From the NCBI GenBank assembly GCA_013368315.1, contig JAACJM010000014.1, forward strand, positions 186,001 to 250,000: DNA of 64,000 nt, written 5' to 3'. Shown here piece by piece: positions 12,146 to 24,599 of the stretch. The position numbers and the translations under genes are program-made. The notes below the pieces were generated by a model that saw only the letters and a program-made list of their open reading frames with translations, did not search any database and was not told the DNA's origin. Positions within the stretch are counted from its first letter, which is position 1. The number at the start of each line of letters is the position of its first letter. The DNA is from Tetrapyrgos nigripes. Taxonomy: Eukaryota > Basidiomycota > Agaricomycetes > Agaricales > Campanellaceae.

Positions 12146-13584
12146 GGCGTAAGAGAGCTGGGGGAATTAGAGAGGAGATGGAAGCTCCCCAAATGGAATG
12201 GTCTGCAGATATGGGGTTCATTGAATGACTGATGAACAGGCTGAGTTTACAGAGGTGGGATTCAGGAAGAAGATCGAGATCTAATAACGCGTCAGTCATG
12301 CGCCGCGGATTTGCCCGCCTAAATAGCTATAGGAGCTCGGACGACGGTTTTCTCGCATTACTCTTGCTCTTCTCACCTCTTTACGTTATCCCAGTTTCTT
12401 CTGGTTTTGAGAGCCTGAATGAAGCTTTCCGTCTAGTCGAATATCCCGCAACGGAAGAGGGGTTCTGAGGATCAAAGTTCCGACCTGATGCAGATACTCT
12501 CAGATACTCGGAACAACAGCGGAGACATCTGGCGTATCATTCACTCGTCCTATCGACTTCTCTGCCAATCAGTCATTCAAGGTCAAGGCACTCGAGGGCA
12601 GCATCAGTCCTTTAATCGTGCCCTGCCACGCTGCGAGGATGGTGATATCATGAATCACTTTTTTGTGGGCTCTAATGGTTTTCCAGGTTACTGCGCACAA
12701 AGCCCCGTCCGGGGACTTACGAGTGCTTTCTCTACCCCAACATGGCTCAAGTGAGCTCAAGTGTCTCCCCATACGACCAGAACTCTGGGGGTATCGTACG
12801 GGACAACTTGAAAAGTCCCAGTCAATCACAAAATCACAAGAATGATGGGAACTGTGAGCAGTTCTACATGATTCTGGCCTCAATGCCCCAAAGTGGTTTT
12901 CCAGAAAGGTTGCTGGGTACATCTTCCTGGTGAATATAAAACTCTGTACGAATAACTCTCAATTCTCAAGCTCGGCCGCTCATGATAGCTCTTTGAAGAG
13001 GTCGTGTACTTATCGTCATGGTTAATGAAGGTATTGAGATTCTAAATCTCTCACTGCTTCTTTCCATGGCCAAGCCATCTTTGCAGAAGTTTGAAAGATG
13101 CCAAAGCTGATTGATCATTGCTTGGCTCCCAACACGATTCCGGCGCCCTCCAGTCATTCGAACATAGGCTTCTCGAAGACATCGATGAAGCTTCTCTGAT
13201 CATATGTTAAACGTAATCAATGGATCAAATGACGGTTCAGCATCTGTTCCCTGTTCAACAACATTGGAGTAGCCCGATTTTCATCCTGTCGCACACCTTG
13301 GCTCACATAGCACTTGATATCTTGGGAAATGATTGTCATTTCGCGGGATTACGTGCCCTTTATGTTTTGTCACCTGCCTGGGCGAAACATGGGCTTTGAC
13401 TTGAAGGATGCTAACCCCGAAAGGTACCAGCTGTCTGCTGAATATACTTAAGTTCCTCGTTTCTTTTCCGAACTTGGACAGTCGAAGAGTCATTCTGGTC
13501 TGCACCTCAGCCGATTTTGTGGCAGCTTCGGGACCCCAGAAGCTAGACCTGTACTGTCGACTGCGCTACCCCTCTACCGCACAG
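12146..13584. other. Intergenic, nothing recognised
   Basis: This is the upstream region of the divergent pair FMO (minus) and DUF6534 gene (plus). It contains only short open frames without family similarity, such as 12569-12922 minus. No repeat or RNA gene was seen. Confidence 0.4.
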
Positions 13585-13591
13585 TATATAA
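13585..13591 (+). promoter_or_regulatory. TATA box candidate of the DUF6534 gene
   Basis: TATATAA lies 86 bp upstream of the ATG at 13671, in a C/T-rich promoter that continues as CCTTCATCATCTGGCCCTCC. Spacing fits a fungal core promoter with a short 5' UTR. It is assigned by position only. Confidence 0.5.
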
Positions 13592-13670
13592 CTCACAAGT
13601 CCTTGAACACCCTTCATCATCTGGCCCTCCCTTTGCTACTCTCACTAGCACGCATTTGGACACCGACAAG

Positions 13671-16100
13671 ATGCCGCCGCCAATTTCTGCAGTGTAAGCC
13701 TTCACTGGCAGTCTTTCACGGTCAAGCTAGGCTAAAAGTACTCGTCTCCAGTTTTGGGCCAATGCTCGTTGGAGTCTTCCTCAATTGTATCTTGTACGGT
13801 GAGCTGCCTTTCTACCAGATCATCCTGGGACCCAAAGTCTGACCATCAACAAAACCGATGCAGGAGTACTATCAGTGCAGGTCAGTCGAAGGTCTGCATT
13901 TGGCACGATACTCGTTGTCTAAAACCTCCGGTTCCTCGCTGCTTTCACCAGACGTTCATCTACTTCCAGACTTACAAGAAGTAAGTATCTTAACGCGTTT
14001 GTATATGCATAACTTGTCTCATTGACGCTGGCGGAAAAACAGGGACAACCCTCGGATCAAATTCCTTGTGACTAGGTTCCTTGTTAGTGGGTTTCTTTAG
14101 CTCAAAGAGTGTCTTTAGGTCTGGTACCTGTTCATTATGGAAACGTTGAATACTGGTATGGATCCTTCTTCACTTCATTTCCCAGGCCCTATCTTCACGG
14201 CGTACCCACTCTGACCATCTTATCTCCGTTACAGGTTTCGATATGGGCTTGATGCTGGAACCATTAGTCGTCAGATATGGTGAGGTTTTCTGCCTTTACA
14301 ATCTCTTCGGCTATGCCCTTCGCACCCAGCTACATATAAGCATTTATGTTGTCAAAGTGAGGCGGGCTGTGGCGGCGGTGGTGTACCTATACATTGAAAC
14401 TTTTCGTCTTATTGTAACGCCGTTCCATCTGAGGCAGGAGCTGACAGAACAAATGAATTCTTTTTATAGGCACGGAAAGAGCAGTGACCAGGGTTCCAAT
14501 CAGTATGTCCATGCAGTCGCTACACTTAGAGAAACCACTAAGGAGACTGTGTTCTTTACTTGCCTCGACTCGACGTTATGTAGTGCTTTCCGCGGGCAAG
14601 TCTTTTCAGCGTTCATGAACAGTTTTTCGAATATGAAGTAAACGTTTCAGATCCTATTGTGACTGTCTTGATATCCACGCCAGTGCAGATATTCATGGCC
14701 TGGCGGATCAAGGTGATCAGCAAATCCAACTTGCTGATGTGGGTCATAATTTTCTTCGCCATTTGCGCTTTCAGTGCGTAAAAGACTTCATCTGAATGCT
14801 TTTCTCCTGTTCCGGCTAATTTTTTTACACCAAATCCCACTTAGTCGGTGGCCTGGCGAACACTATTGCTGTGACCATTATCAACGAATTCGCCAACCTT
14901 CATCAATTTGACGGCTCCGTCATAACCTGGCTAGGTGCAAGTGCTATAACCGATATCTTGATCACTATATCTTTGGTCTGGAGTCTGGTGAGCAGGTCGT
15001 ACACCGCACAGTATACCATTTTTTACTCATTTTCAACCTTCATTTCTCTTCGAATTCGACAGTGGAAAGCCAAAACTCAAGTCCGAGCAACCGACGATGC
15101 TATCTCAAGAATCATCAGACGTGAGTGGCGAGTTCGTTTCTCTCCAACAGGCTCCACGACGACGTCTAACTTCTGGTATGCGCTTCTAAACTTTCGTAGT
15201 GACGGTGCAAACGGGAGCGATCACCGCCGTTTCGGCCGCCTTGGATGTCATTCTCTTCTTGGTATTCCCTGTGAGTCGAAGGCACTTTCCGTGGAACATA
15301 TTCGGTAACTGATGGGAACCTGTTTTTCTAGGATACAACAATGTGGGTACATCTAGAACTTTCTCCACCACAAGCCAATAGTTACACCGAGCCTTGGTAT
15401 CTCTTCACAGAAACTTCGTCTGGGACTTTGCGTTGTCCAAATTGGTGAGTACTAGCCTTTTTGTCCTGCATCCCTTCCTTCTACTTTCTGTATTGACCTT
15501 TGATTACTCTCAACTAGTATACCAATGCATTATTGAGCACGTACGTGTTCTCACTTATATCCCCAACGCTTATTGCTTACAGTATTCTCTTTCTCACCAA
15601 ACAGTCTCAATGCACGAGCAGGATGGAGCAATCTCAATGGTAGAGAAGTCCCACAACATAATGTTCTCTTCGGCAACCAAGGTTCTACCGCCAACACATC
15701 TGTCACACGCTATGGTACACCAAACGGGTCGAAAAACACCGTGAGTCTAATTTTCTATCACTGCGTAAATCCTTAACAATGCATCTTCACCTTCTATTTT
15801 CCGATTTCTGATCACTAACTCCTGTCTTTTCATCATTTTGCTTCTCGTTACCAGAGTCGAGACCCCGAAGCAGGAATCATCACCAGTGGCGTCTACGAAC
15901 TCGACGTTGGGAACCAATGGGCTCAGTCGCAAACCCAATCGCGCTCGGATATATTGGCAGACCCGGATAAAATAATACCTGGATCGCACAGGGATTTGGA
16001 TAGTGGAATCGTGGTGCGAACGGTTGTCGACACCCTCAAAGATCCTGTCCCTGTTTTTGAAAGGGAACCAAGGTCCAGCAGTCATTCACATGCGGTATAA
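13671..16100 (+). CDS. DUF6534-type seven-helix membrane protein
   Basis: This family is expanded in mushroom-forming fungi and has no proven function; a receptor-like or sensory role is speculation. The ATG at 13671 gives MPPPISAV, then after an intron FGPMLVGVFLNCILYG (helix 1) and TFIYFQTYKNDNPRIKFLV. Later helices include TVLISTPVQIFMAWRIKVIS, LLMWVIIFFAICAF, GASAITDILITISLVWSLW and a last pair around AVSAALDVILFLVFPDTT and NFVWDFALSKLYTNALLSTL. The cytoplasmic tail starts NARAGWSNLNGREVPQHNV, is polar and rich in Ser/Thr/Asp, and ends at the TAA at 16098-16100. About ten introns are present. The match to the family arrangement is good along the whole length. Confidence 0.85.
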
Positions 16101-17635
16101 GGCCTTAAGATCTCGTGTCTCGCGTATGACTCGGGGTTTGGATGCGGTGAATGTGTGGATCTGTAGACTTTTAGAGTCTAGAAAAACATGGACGCTAACG
16201 TTTCGCTTGCCGACATAACTATGCGTGGCAGAGATTCCCCGTTTCTTGGATAACCAACCGTTCTTTACTTATTTGTATTTTGGAAATTGTACGATTGGAT
16301 ATTTACTTGCTTGTATGTGATTCATATGGAGGCCCGTGTAGTTCTGTAAAGATTCCACATTAAATTTCGATATCTGGCATGTTTCTTCGATCGGATGTCA
16401 ATGATCTTGATGCCCTCTCTACTCCAGTCATCCCTGTTCAACTAGCTTCTACCAGTGCACCAACCCCCCTACTTGGTCTGGTCGTCAACTTCTATGTACC
16501 TGCCGATTTGACGTCGAGTGTGCCTTGCGAGCACTAGCACTCTCTAGATCCGTAGTGGCGTCCTCCCTTTTTCGGTCGACGTCTTGCAACTAGCAGCGAA
16601 GACGAGAAAGCCCATTCATGTAATAAGGCAGCGGTTTTTGCGCGTTATCCACGAGAAGAACTGTGAGTTGGCGTTCGTCTTAGGTCCCAAGATAAAGGCC
16701 TTCCACCCAACAACGCTGAGACCAAGTTGTCCTTACACCAACCTTACACGAAACATTTTTGAAATTCTGATAGATTTGCATCCAGGAAAATGAGTATGTA
16801 GAATCTAAAAGTGAGAACCTCAGCGTTAGGAGTGTAAATATCGTGTGTACCTACGGGCAAGTACGGTCGTGCTAAAGTATGAGATAAACAGAAGGTCATC
16901 GAGGTAGAGTAGCTGTGGTAGTGATGGATCCCGGAGGAAAAGGAGATGAGGAAAGTGGGTGTGGAGGTATAAAGATATGTGTATTGTGCGAGTATATCTG
17001 TGTATGTGCTGAGGTAAAAGTGAGCTGGGTGTAGGGCTGGAGCTCAGTGAAGGCCCGATGCTTGTTACTTTAGATGAGTATGCAAAAAAGGTATTGATAC
17101 ATGAGACGAATGAGCACTGAGAGGCAGAGCAAAGACCAAGGAACTAGAGACTGCATATGCATATGATCATGAATGAATGACTCGGAATAATTGAGTAGTA
17201 AGGTACTGAGATTGAGATGGTGTATTCTCTTCGTTCCGAAGAGTGAAAGAATTGGAGTTTAAAGGTAGGGAGGTTAAGTTAAAGGTAGCGATGGCGAAGG
17301 GTCCGTAAGACAAGGCCGTGCTCTGTTTGGGAAGAGGGAATGGAAAAAAGGGAAGGGAAGGGTAGGTTGGGGTAGAGAAGAGGCGATGTCGTGCAGCGTG
17401 AATTATGAAGGATGGATACTTTTGGTACGGTGTGAGGAACCAGAGGTAGACGGTGATGAGGTCCCACAAATATAGTGGGTTCGCGTTCACACATGACACG
17501 GTAGACCTTGCAGAGTATCTGAGCGGCCTCCCAGTTGACAGAGGAATTCCGGGCCCTCTGCGAGATGTCCACGAAAGCGACAGGCTATCGCCGTAAAGCC
17601 CGTCTCGAAGGCAGGTGGGCACTGAGTTTTCAAGT
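16101..17635. other. 1.5-kb convergent intergenic region
   Basis: This stretch lies between the 3' ends of the DUF6534 gene and the RIM2 gene. Open frames such as 17167-17700 minus overlap the end of RIM2 and lack family similarity. GA-rich minus-strand downstream sequence (about 16900-17360) probably includes the RIM2 3' UTR. Nothing else recognised. Confidence 0.4.
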
Positions 17636-18839
17636 TCATGCTCCCCAGCGCAGGATACCCTCGTATATCGAGTACATGACAGCAGCGTTAGGCACCACAC
17701 GCATCAAATGTGCACTGAGACCACCGTATAATGATCGTGCGCCTTCCTCTGCAATGACAAGTTTGAGAGTCTGAATAAGTCCAGTGTATTTAACTACACC
17801 ATTGACGCTGGGTTGACGTAGTCGCGTTCGAATAACCTGAAGAATGACATGAATAAAAGTGATACTCAAGTGAATTCAAGGACGTACCTCATGAGGATAT
17901 GTTATCAGACTCGCGACGCATTTTGCTGTTCCTGCACTTCCCAGCATGCCAAACCATTCCATGAAACCTCCTTGTCCTTCAGCCCCAGCGGACAATCTTT
18001 TGAGTCGCTCGTACAATACCCACTGTATTGTTCCCTCTGTGACACCCAGATAACTCGCACTCAAACCCTTGTAAAACCCACGGACACCCTCTTCTCGCAT
18101 TATTTGCTTAATCATATTCCAGCTGCCTCCGGCAAATCTCCCTCCTTCAAAAGCAGCTCCGCGAGCAAGCTGTAGTCGCGTTTTCACAACCCATATAGGA
18201 TTTGTTGCTGTCCCTGTAGCAATGCCAGCCGCAGCTGCAGCAGCTAGATGGACGTAGCTGTTCTCTTGACCTTCATTGAAGGTGTTGGCGATGATTTGTT
18301 TTCCGTTTCCATAGACGAAGAAGTTTATAGACCGTGCAGGGATAACGCCAACCAGGGTGGGACCAAGACCTTTGAAGAGAGCACGAGGTGATTCTTCCCG
18401 GTATATGTTTCTACAGACAACAGTGAGTATAGGAACAACGCGTGTTGGGGCAGTCACTGACCGTAATATATGGCCTGTCTCAACAAAGTTGTATAGTAGA
18501 CCGCCTGATGGTCTTGGAGCACCGACGACTACACTGCCGTTGCCTCCATAGCTTACAGCTGCAGGTTTTTCACTGAAGAGACTTGACTGTAACCGAGTCT
18601 TCACAACGTCAAATGGACTTGTGACAATGGCTCCACACATTCCTCCGAGTCTGTAGTAGTTCATGTTTAGTATGGATGTACTGCTGTACACATTGCAGCT
18701 TCGAAATTGCTTTGACTGACCCTCCAGCAACAAAGTGTTTCCATGACTTTGCGGGTACGAATTTTGGCTTTGAGGGGGATGAAGGCAATGAGGAGGAGGA
18801 GGAGGAGGAGGAAGAGGAGGCGGCTACGCTGACGGACAT
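17636..18839 (-). CDS. RIM2: Mitochondrial pyrimidine-nucleotide carrier, RIM2/SLC25A33-36 type
   Basis: In the family this inner-membrane carrier exchanges pyrimidine (deoxy)nucleotides and supports mitochondrial DNA and RNA synthesis. The start at 18839 gives MSVSVAAS followed by a ten-serine run (encoded by a TCC repeat) and a Pro/Lys segment. Repeat 1 has HFVAGG, GGMCGAIVTSPFDVVKTRLQ and LFKGLGPTLVGVIPARSINF. Repeat 2 has AGIATGTATNPIWVVKTRLQ and GFYKGLSASYLGVTEGTIQW. Repeat 3 has CVASLITYPHEVIRTRLRQ and SLYGGLSAHLMRVVPNAAVM. The three PxD/ExxK/R signatures read PFDVVK, PIWVVK and PHEVIR; the unusual PIW form is typical of this subfamily. Introns are short. It is divergent from RPC25. Confidence 0.92.
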
Positions 18840-18995
18840 GGTTGAGTCTAGGTGGAAGTAGGACAGAGGAGAGTGGGCGGAAAAGCTCCTTCAAGTCTCG
18901 GTCACGTCCCAAAAAAATTTGACATGCTATCACGTGTGTTACGTCACGAGAAGTGATTTTTTGAAGTCAACTCTCATCCCAAAACGCGTCTGGAC
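18840..18995. promoter_or_regulatory. 156-bp bidirectional promoter, RIM2 / RPC25
   Basis: Between the divergent start codons lie a perfect E-box CACGTG (18931-18936) and, directly after it, a CRE/ATF-like TTACGTCA (18939-18946). A second E-box-like half (GTCACGT) is at about 18901-18907. Close packing of a bHLH site and a bZIP site suggests shared control of the two genes. This is inferred from motifs only. Confidence 0.5.
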
Positions 18996-20015
18996 ATGTA
19001 CCAGCTCGCAATTTTAAAGGTTTGTGCCCTTAATGTCTTTCATGTTGCGAAATTCCAACCCGTATTACAGGAAACTACCGCCATACATCCTGCAAACTTT
19101 GGCGTACCTCCAGAACAAGCTATCATTGCAGAACTGAACAAAAAATATGCAAATCGTGTACTACACGGTCTTGGACTATGTGTTTGTGTCTTTGATTTAA
19201 CAGAAGTGGGCGAAGGAAAGGTAAGATACGGCGATGGATGTTTGTGGTATAAAGGTGTGTATTGCGTCAAGTGCTCTGGCGGCTGGATTTCTGTGCTTTG
19301 GATGCATATGACTTTCCCTATTCCGTTGATAAGCAACCGAACGGTGCTAAGAAATCTAGTCCGCAGTGATATTTCGTCTGGTTGTCTTTAGACCTTTTGT
19401 GTCAGAAGTGATTCTTGGAAAAGTCAAATCTTCAGATGAAGAATCAATACGGCGTGCGTTTTGTCTCCATATTACTGCTTGAAGCTGCTCACAACTGTCT
19501 GGTCGTCTCTCCAGTATCCTTGGGATTCTTCGATGACATATATATCCCAGCCATTTATCTCCCACAACCATCAACATTGTATGTGCCTCGTTATCTTCTT
19601 ATACTTCACTCAGGTTTCTCGTTGTTTGCAGTGATCCAAACGAACGCGCACATTTCTGGTTACCCGAATCCGATCTGACAAAACCTCATGAGCTTCTCGA
19701 TACGCCCACAGCAGAGCGTATGTACATAGACACAGGAGAGATACTTCGCGTCCGTGTGGAATCAGACGAATTTTACGATGACGAACCTGGCCCTCCAAAA
19801 GCATTGGAGGGTGTCCAGGTTGAGAGGGAGGCGAGGCGGGCGCCTTACAGCATTATTGTGCGTCTGAAGCCCGTTTCTTTCAAGCCATGGTGAAAACTGA
19901 TAGCTGTTTGCAGTGTTCAATCGCAGAACAAGGATTAGGGCCGACAGCGTGGTGGAAAGGAGAACCTGTTCCAGAGGGTGATGAGATGATGGTGGGTGAC
20001 ACAGAAGAGGGTTAA
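18996..20015 (+). CDS. RPC25: RNA polymerase III subunit RPC25 (POLR3H, Rpb7-like)
   Basis: This subunit forms the stalk of RNA polymerase III with Rpc17 and acts in initiation of tRNA and 5S rRNA transcription. The ATG at 18996 gives MYQLAILK; a 53-nt intron follows, then ETTAIHPANFG and AIIAELNKKYANRVLHGLGL as in the Rpb7 N-terminal fold. Further blocks are VEFRLVVFRPFVSEVILGKV, VSLGFFDDIYIPAIYLPQPS, HFWLPESD, ERMYIDTGEILRVRVESDEF and the end APYSIICSIAEQGLGPTAWW. The stop is at 20013-20015. Length, about 225 residues, is normal. Introns are short. It converges on NOP4 with 181 bp between stop codons. Confidence 0.93.
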
Positions 20016-20196
20016 ACATGACGGTTTACCAACGGAAAATACGAGTCTTCCTGTTGTATGATTTAGTTGGCTTGCAGACTGCTGTTGGTGTAATCAATAG
20101 CATTTCGTGCACAAAGACGATGTCTCCGGGCAAGCAACAGCATAGATACGACTTTACAGAAGTACAGATATCACCGAGTACCACAACGCAAGACCT

Positions 20197-23100
20197 TCAC
20201 TTCTTGCCTTTTCCGCCTTTCCTCTCTTTCCGTTTTCTACCAATGAGGAAACCGATCTTCTGTCCTGGCTTCGCGGGCTTCTGCTCGCTATTTTCAGATT
20301 TTCCTTTCGCTAGTCTAGGTTTCTTCCTCGGGGATTCCTCTGTTTGGGGCTTGGGCAGAGCCAACTTCTCCTGCTTCACATCAGTTTTGGGCTTCTCGCG
20401 CGCCTGGAACAAATCAACAATGAGGTTTGCAAACTGGTCAAACTTGTGTGGTCCACATACCTTTCCACGATCATTTTGCTTCGCATTCCTCCGTTGGACC
20501 ACCTGTACATTCTCAATGGAGAACTCCACAATCAACGCCCCCTTACTCTTCTTCCCTTCACCATTCTCAATCTCTCCCTGGATCCTCTTTATCCTTGCCT
20601 CATCCTTCTGAGGTTTTTGCTTCTCGGCCTTCAACAACATCTTCAACTCATCCTTCCACCATTCCTCAAACAACTCTCCCACTTTGGGATTATTATTCGC
20701 CCATCGTAAAACACGAAGAGAATCCGCGTGTCGGTACATTTCGACGAAACCATAACCTTTGCTTCGTCCCTTGCCTGTGACGGGATCGACTCTTTCTTGT
20801 TGACGGACGATTTTGGCTTGTTTGACGCCAGTGAGACGTTTCGCTGCTTTTTTGGTGCTGGGTTTGGCTTTTCCTTTTCCTTTGCTCTTTTTCTCCGTCG
20901 TGCCCTCACCATCATCACTTTCATCCTCTTCTTCGCTATCGTCATCTTCCTTTTCTTTTTTGACTGCATCTACAGCTTCGTCTTCGACGTCTCCCTCCTC
21001 CACCTCAATTCCATCATTCAACTCATCAGCTGTCAACCCCGCTCGTTCCCCATTCTTGAACTCGATATTGAAAGCTTTGACAGCGTAGAGTGCGAGTCGT
21101 TTAAGCATATGCTCAGTGACGAAGATCGGGATTTGACGGATACTCAGACGGGTTTTGGAGATGTATAATGAGGGGTTTGTTTTGAGAAGATTTTTTCGTG
21201 CGCTGAATGATGCAGTGCGTCTCTCGAGGTCTGTTTGAGAGAGTGTTTGGGCAGCTGGGGTGTTGGGAAGGATTACTGTGGGAGGAAAGGAAGGAAGGGG
21301 TATGATTAGTATGATTAGTATGAGAATTATTCTGGGATGATAGGTAAATGTCACTCACCACCCTCGCGAAGAAGATACATATTTCGCTTGTCTGCTTTTT
21401 GTCGGCGTTTTTCTCCTTCTTCTTTGAGTTTACCAGCTTGGTCCCGACTCACTGCACGAACGACGTCAAGAGTGCGGCCTTGTAAGACCAGACTTCGTGC
21501 AAGCGTAGAAGATGGATCGGGAGTGAGAATCGACGGCATCGAGAAAGGGTTCTTCTTGGTTTGTTGCTGTTGTAAGAAAGAGAGTAAATGACGGAACAAA
21601 TGAGACTACGAGGATAGACTTACACTATCACTGGCTCCCATAGTTTCCGAACGCAAAAGTTCACTTTGCTCAATAACCTTGTCTGCATCTTCTTTATTCC
21701 AGAAGCAAGCGAATCCTGTCCCGCGAGAACGACCGGTGTCGGGGTCCATGGTTATGCGTGCATAACGCAAAGGACCGAAAGCTCGGAAACTGTCGCAAAG
21801 TTTTGAGTATCGTTTACATAGCATGCATGAGAAGAGACTTACAGTGTTCGCAGTTCATCTTCAGTTGCAGTGAAAGGTATGTTGCGTATGAACAAAGTCG
21901 TTCCCGACTCGGGAGCGGGCAATTGGGGTTTGACCGGAGCGTCTGAATGGGCATCTTCATCTTGGGAATCCTCGTCTTCAGAGTTGCCTTCCGCATGGCT
22001 GCTGCTGCTGCTATCGTCGTCATCGTCATGCAGACCAAGAGCTTCCTCGTCTTCTTCCGAACTCGCACTGTCCGTGTCACTTTGGCTTTCTTCGCCAGAT
22101 TCCTCCTCATCCTCGTCCTCATCTTCGCTCTTGATAACCTCCATCTTCGCCTTTTCCTCTTGCCATTTATCTTTACTCAGAGCCCAATCAACCGCTATGA
22201 TCCTCTCATCACCAGTCAACTCTACATCCTCCCCTTCTTGAACTTCTTCGTCGTCAGCTTCTTTATCCTGCTGCTTCATCTTCATCTTCTTCTCTAGCCT
22301 CTTCTGTTTCTTCCTCTTCTGCTTATCCTCAACCATACTCTCAGCCATCCCACCACGTACTACAGTCCCATTGCACCCCTCAATAGCCTTCTCTGCGTCC
22401 TTTTTACTGATCATCCACACAAATGCAAATCCACGCGTTCTCGGTTTCATGTTGTTTTTCTTTGGACTATTTGACGGACCAGCACCTTCCTCTTCCATGT
22501 CCACATCCTCTTCCTTGACCTCATCGACCTCGGATTGGTCAACATCCTTGACTTTCTCGAGAGGGATGTGAATCGAATAGATAGGTCCATAAGGCAAGAA
22601 AATGGCGCGTAAATCTTGTTCAGTCGTGTTAAATGGTATATTTCGAACGATCAGTCGACTTGCATGTGAGGGGGCATTTGATGCGTTTTTGCCCTTTTTG
22701 CTGTTACCACTACCAGGCTTTTTGAGTTCATCAGTAGCCGACTTTTGTAGGTTGTCAAGTCGTTTTTTGAGAGCCGCTGAAAGGAGAGAGCCTTTGAAGA
22801 CATGTGCGTGTAGTTTGGCGGAGGCATTTAAGGCATTGACAGGAGTGTCGAAGAGGACGTGGGCTCCAGAGGAAGAGACGAATCAGATTAAAAATACTTC
22901 ACTCAAACTGAAGCAAGTCATACCTGTGTCCGTTCGTTCTTCTTCACCAAATTTGATAGGCCATTCTACCTTTTCTGCTCCCGGATATTTGCGAAATTTT
23001 TTCCAAAGCACTCTTGAGTCTACTGAAGAGGGAAGACCTGAGACAACGATGGTACGAATTGCAAGAGGGTCATGAGGAGCTTTTGGGTGTTGTGGGCGAG

Positions 23101-23564
23101 GAATAGGTGTTGGTTTTGATTCCTTCTTCACTTTTTCTCCTTTCTCTTTCGGCTGTGGGGGACAAGAATGACTTTCGACCGCACATATCACTTGTACAGA
23201 TTACTCACCTTATTCTCAGCCCACTGTATCCGCAGCTGACGTCCAGCAAGAGATATCCCTTCTTGCGATATTTTATCATACGCAGACTGTGCATCTTCTC
23301 GGATGGAAAAGGAGACATATCCGACACCTTTAGAAACCCCGGTTCCATGTTCTGTCACGATAAAAGCTGATCGTACAGGTGCAATGTCTGAGAACAGCGT
23401 TTGCAAGTCGGTTGAAGTGACTGTGTATGGAATATTAGAGACGAAAAGTGTTGATCTATTGCAAACTCTGAGATGATAGCACTTGGAGGACAAAGATGTA
23501 GAGTGTATTACCCGTGCTTGACTTCTTCGTCGCGTTCTTTTCGTTTTCCGAGCGTTGAAGTCAT
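20197..23564 (-). CDS. NOP4: Nucleolar RNA-binding protein NOP4 / RBM28
   Basis: In yeast Nop4 is needed for 60S ribosomal subunit maturation in the nucleolus. The ATG at 23564 gives MTSTLGKRKERDEEVKHG, joined over an intron to STLFVSNIPYTVTSTDLQTL (RRM1). Other RRM cores are RTIVVSGLPSSVDSRVLWKK (2), SRLIVRNIPFNTTEQDLRAI (3) and TTLFIRNIPFTATEDELRTL (4). A late fifth RRM-like part contains GRSKGYGFVEMYRHADSLRV. RRM3 and RRM4 are separated by a very acidic, Ser/Asp/Glu-rich linker; another acidic stretch precedes the Lys-rich tail, which ends GKK before the stop at 20197. This order and charge pattern match the family. At least eight introns are present and frames join. Confidence 0.92.
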
Positions 23565-24599
23565 CTCGACGAAATTGAGCGGTTTTTTTTTGCCGACAAA
23601 TTTTTGCCTGGCGCCAACGTTGAACAAAATGAAAAATGATCAATTGAACTATCTACGCACAAAACAAACGCGCGTTCGGTGCACGAATGCCACGAGGCTT
23701 TGTCACCTCAGAACCGAACCAATCCACTTTCTCGAGCATTGAACTTTATGTTCGGATCTATGCCACTATATTTTTGGATAAATCGTTGGGACCAGTATCC
23801 CTCTAACTCAAGTCTATCTCTCAGATTTCATGACCTTCAGGGCTCAGGCCCACCTTCATGTGGCACATGAAAATCATACCATGGTAGCCTGCCATTCTCC
23901 AGCAAACTTCCAACCGAAATGAAGCTTTGATTTGGGGATTCAAAGTAGATGGATAGCTCACTGCTGAAACGCTGCCCAGCCTGCCCTGAACGTTGGCAGA
24001 CCCGCGTGGATACCACTATATATGGCACCCTCTAGGCTCTAGCCCTTGACAACTTCAAGTTATAGCGGGACTCTGAAGCAATGAAGCGGTATCTTTAAGT
24101 ATCTTCGCCGTCCCATGGAGGTTAGACGTTGTCGTCCACGGTACGTGTTGGCTTGTGTCATACGACGATCCCATGAGAAATAAGCTACTAACAGGCACTG
24201 TTCATAGATCCATGTTCGTAGATCTGCGAAACTAGGAAGCTGGCCGAAACATAGATGCAACCCTACCGTTCATCACCATCACTGCTCCCTCTGGTCTGCT
24301 TGACATCACCCCATGTCGCAACCAGTCTCTGATATACTAGTAGCAATTCACAGGGCCTCGTTGTCAAAGGTTGCGCATTGCGGCATGACGACGGGACAAT
24401 CTGAACTCATGCCTGCCAGTAACTGGCTGCCTGATTAAATCTGTTACCAGTCAATCTCCATTTTGTGAGGTATTTTTTGGTTCCGGTTGGAGATGAGATG
24501 GTATGTTCCTTGCGCTTCAGGATCTGACACTTGCTCATTGAGAGTCATTGCCAAAGCATTTTGGGACCTTCCCGACAATTCAACACGATTTCCACGATG
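23565..24599. other. Intergenic, nothing recognised
   Basis: Promoter side of NOP4 plus about 900 bp with short open frames only. No repeat, RNA gene or family similarity was seen. Confidence 0.4.

Noticed and set aside
17167..17700. 177-codon minus frame overlapping the end of RIM2
   Set aside because: It lies in another frame over the RIM2 3' end and UTR and has no family similarity.
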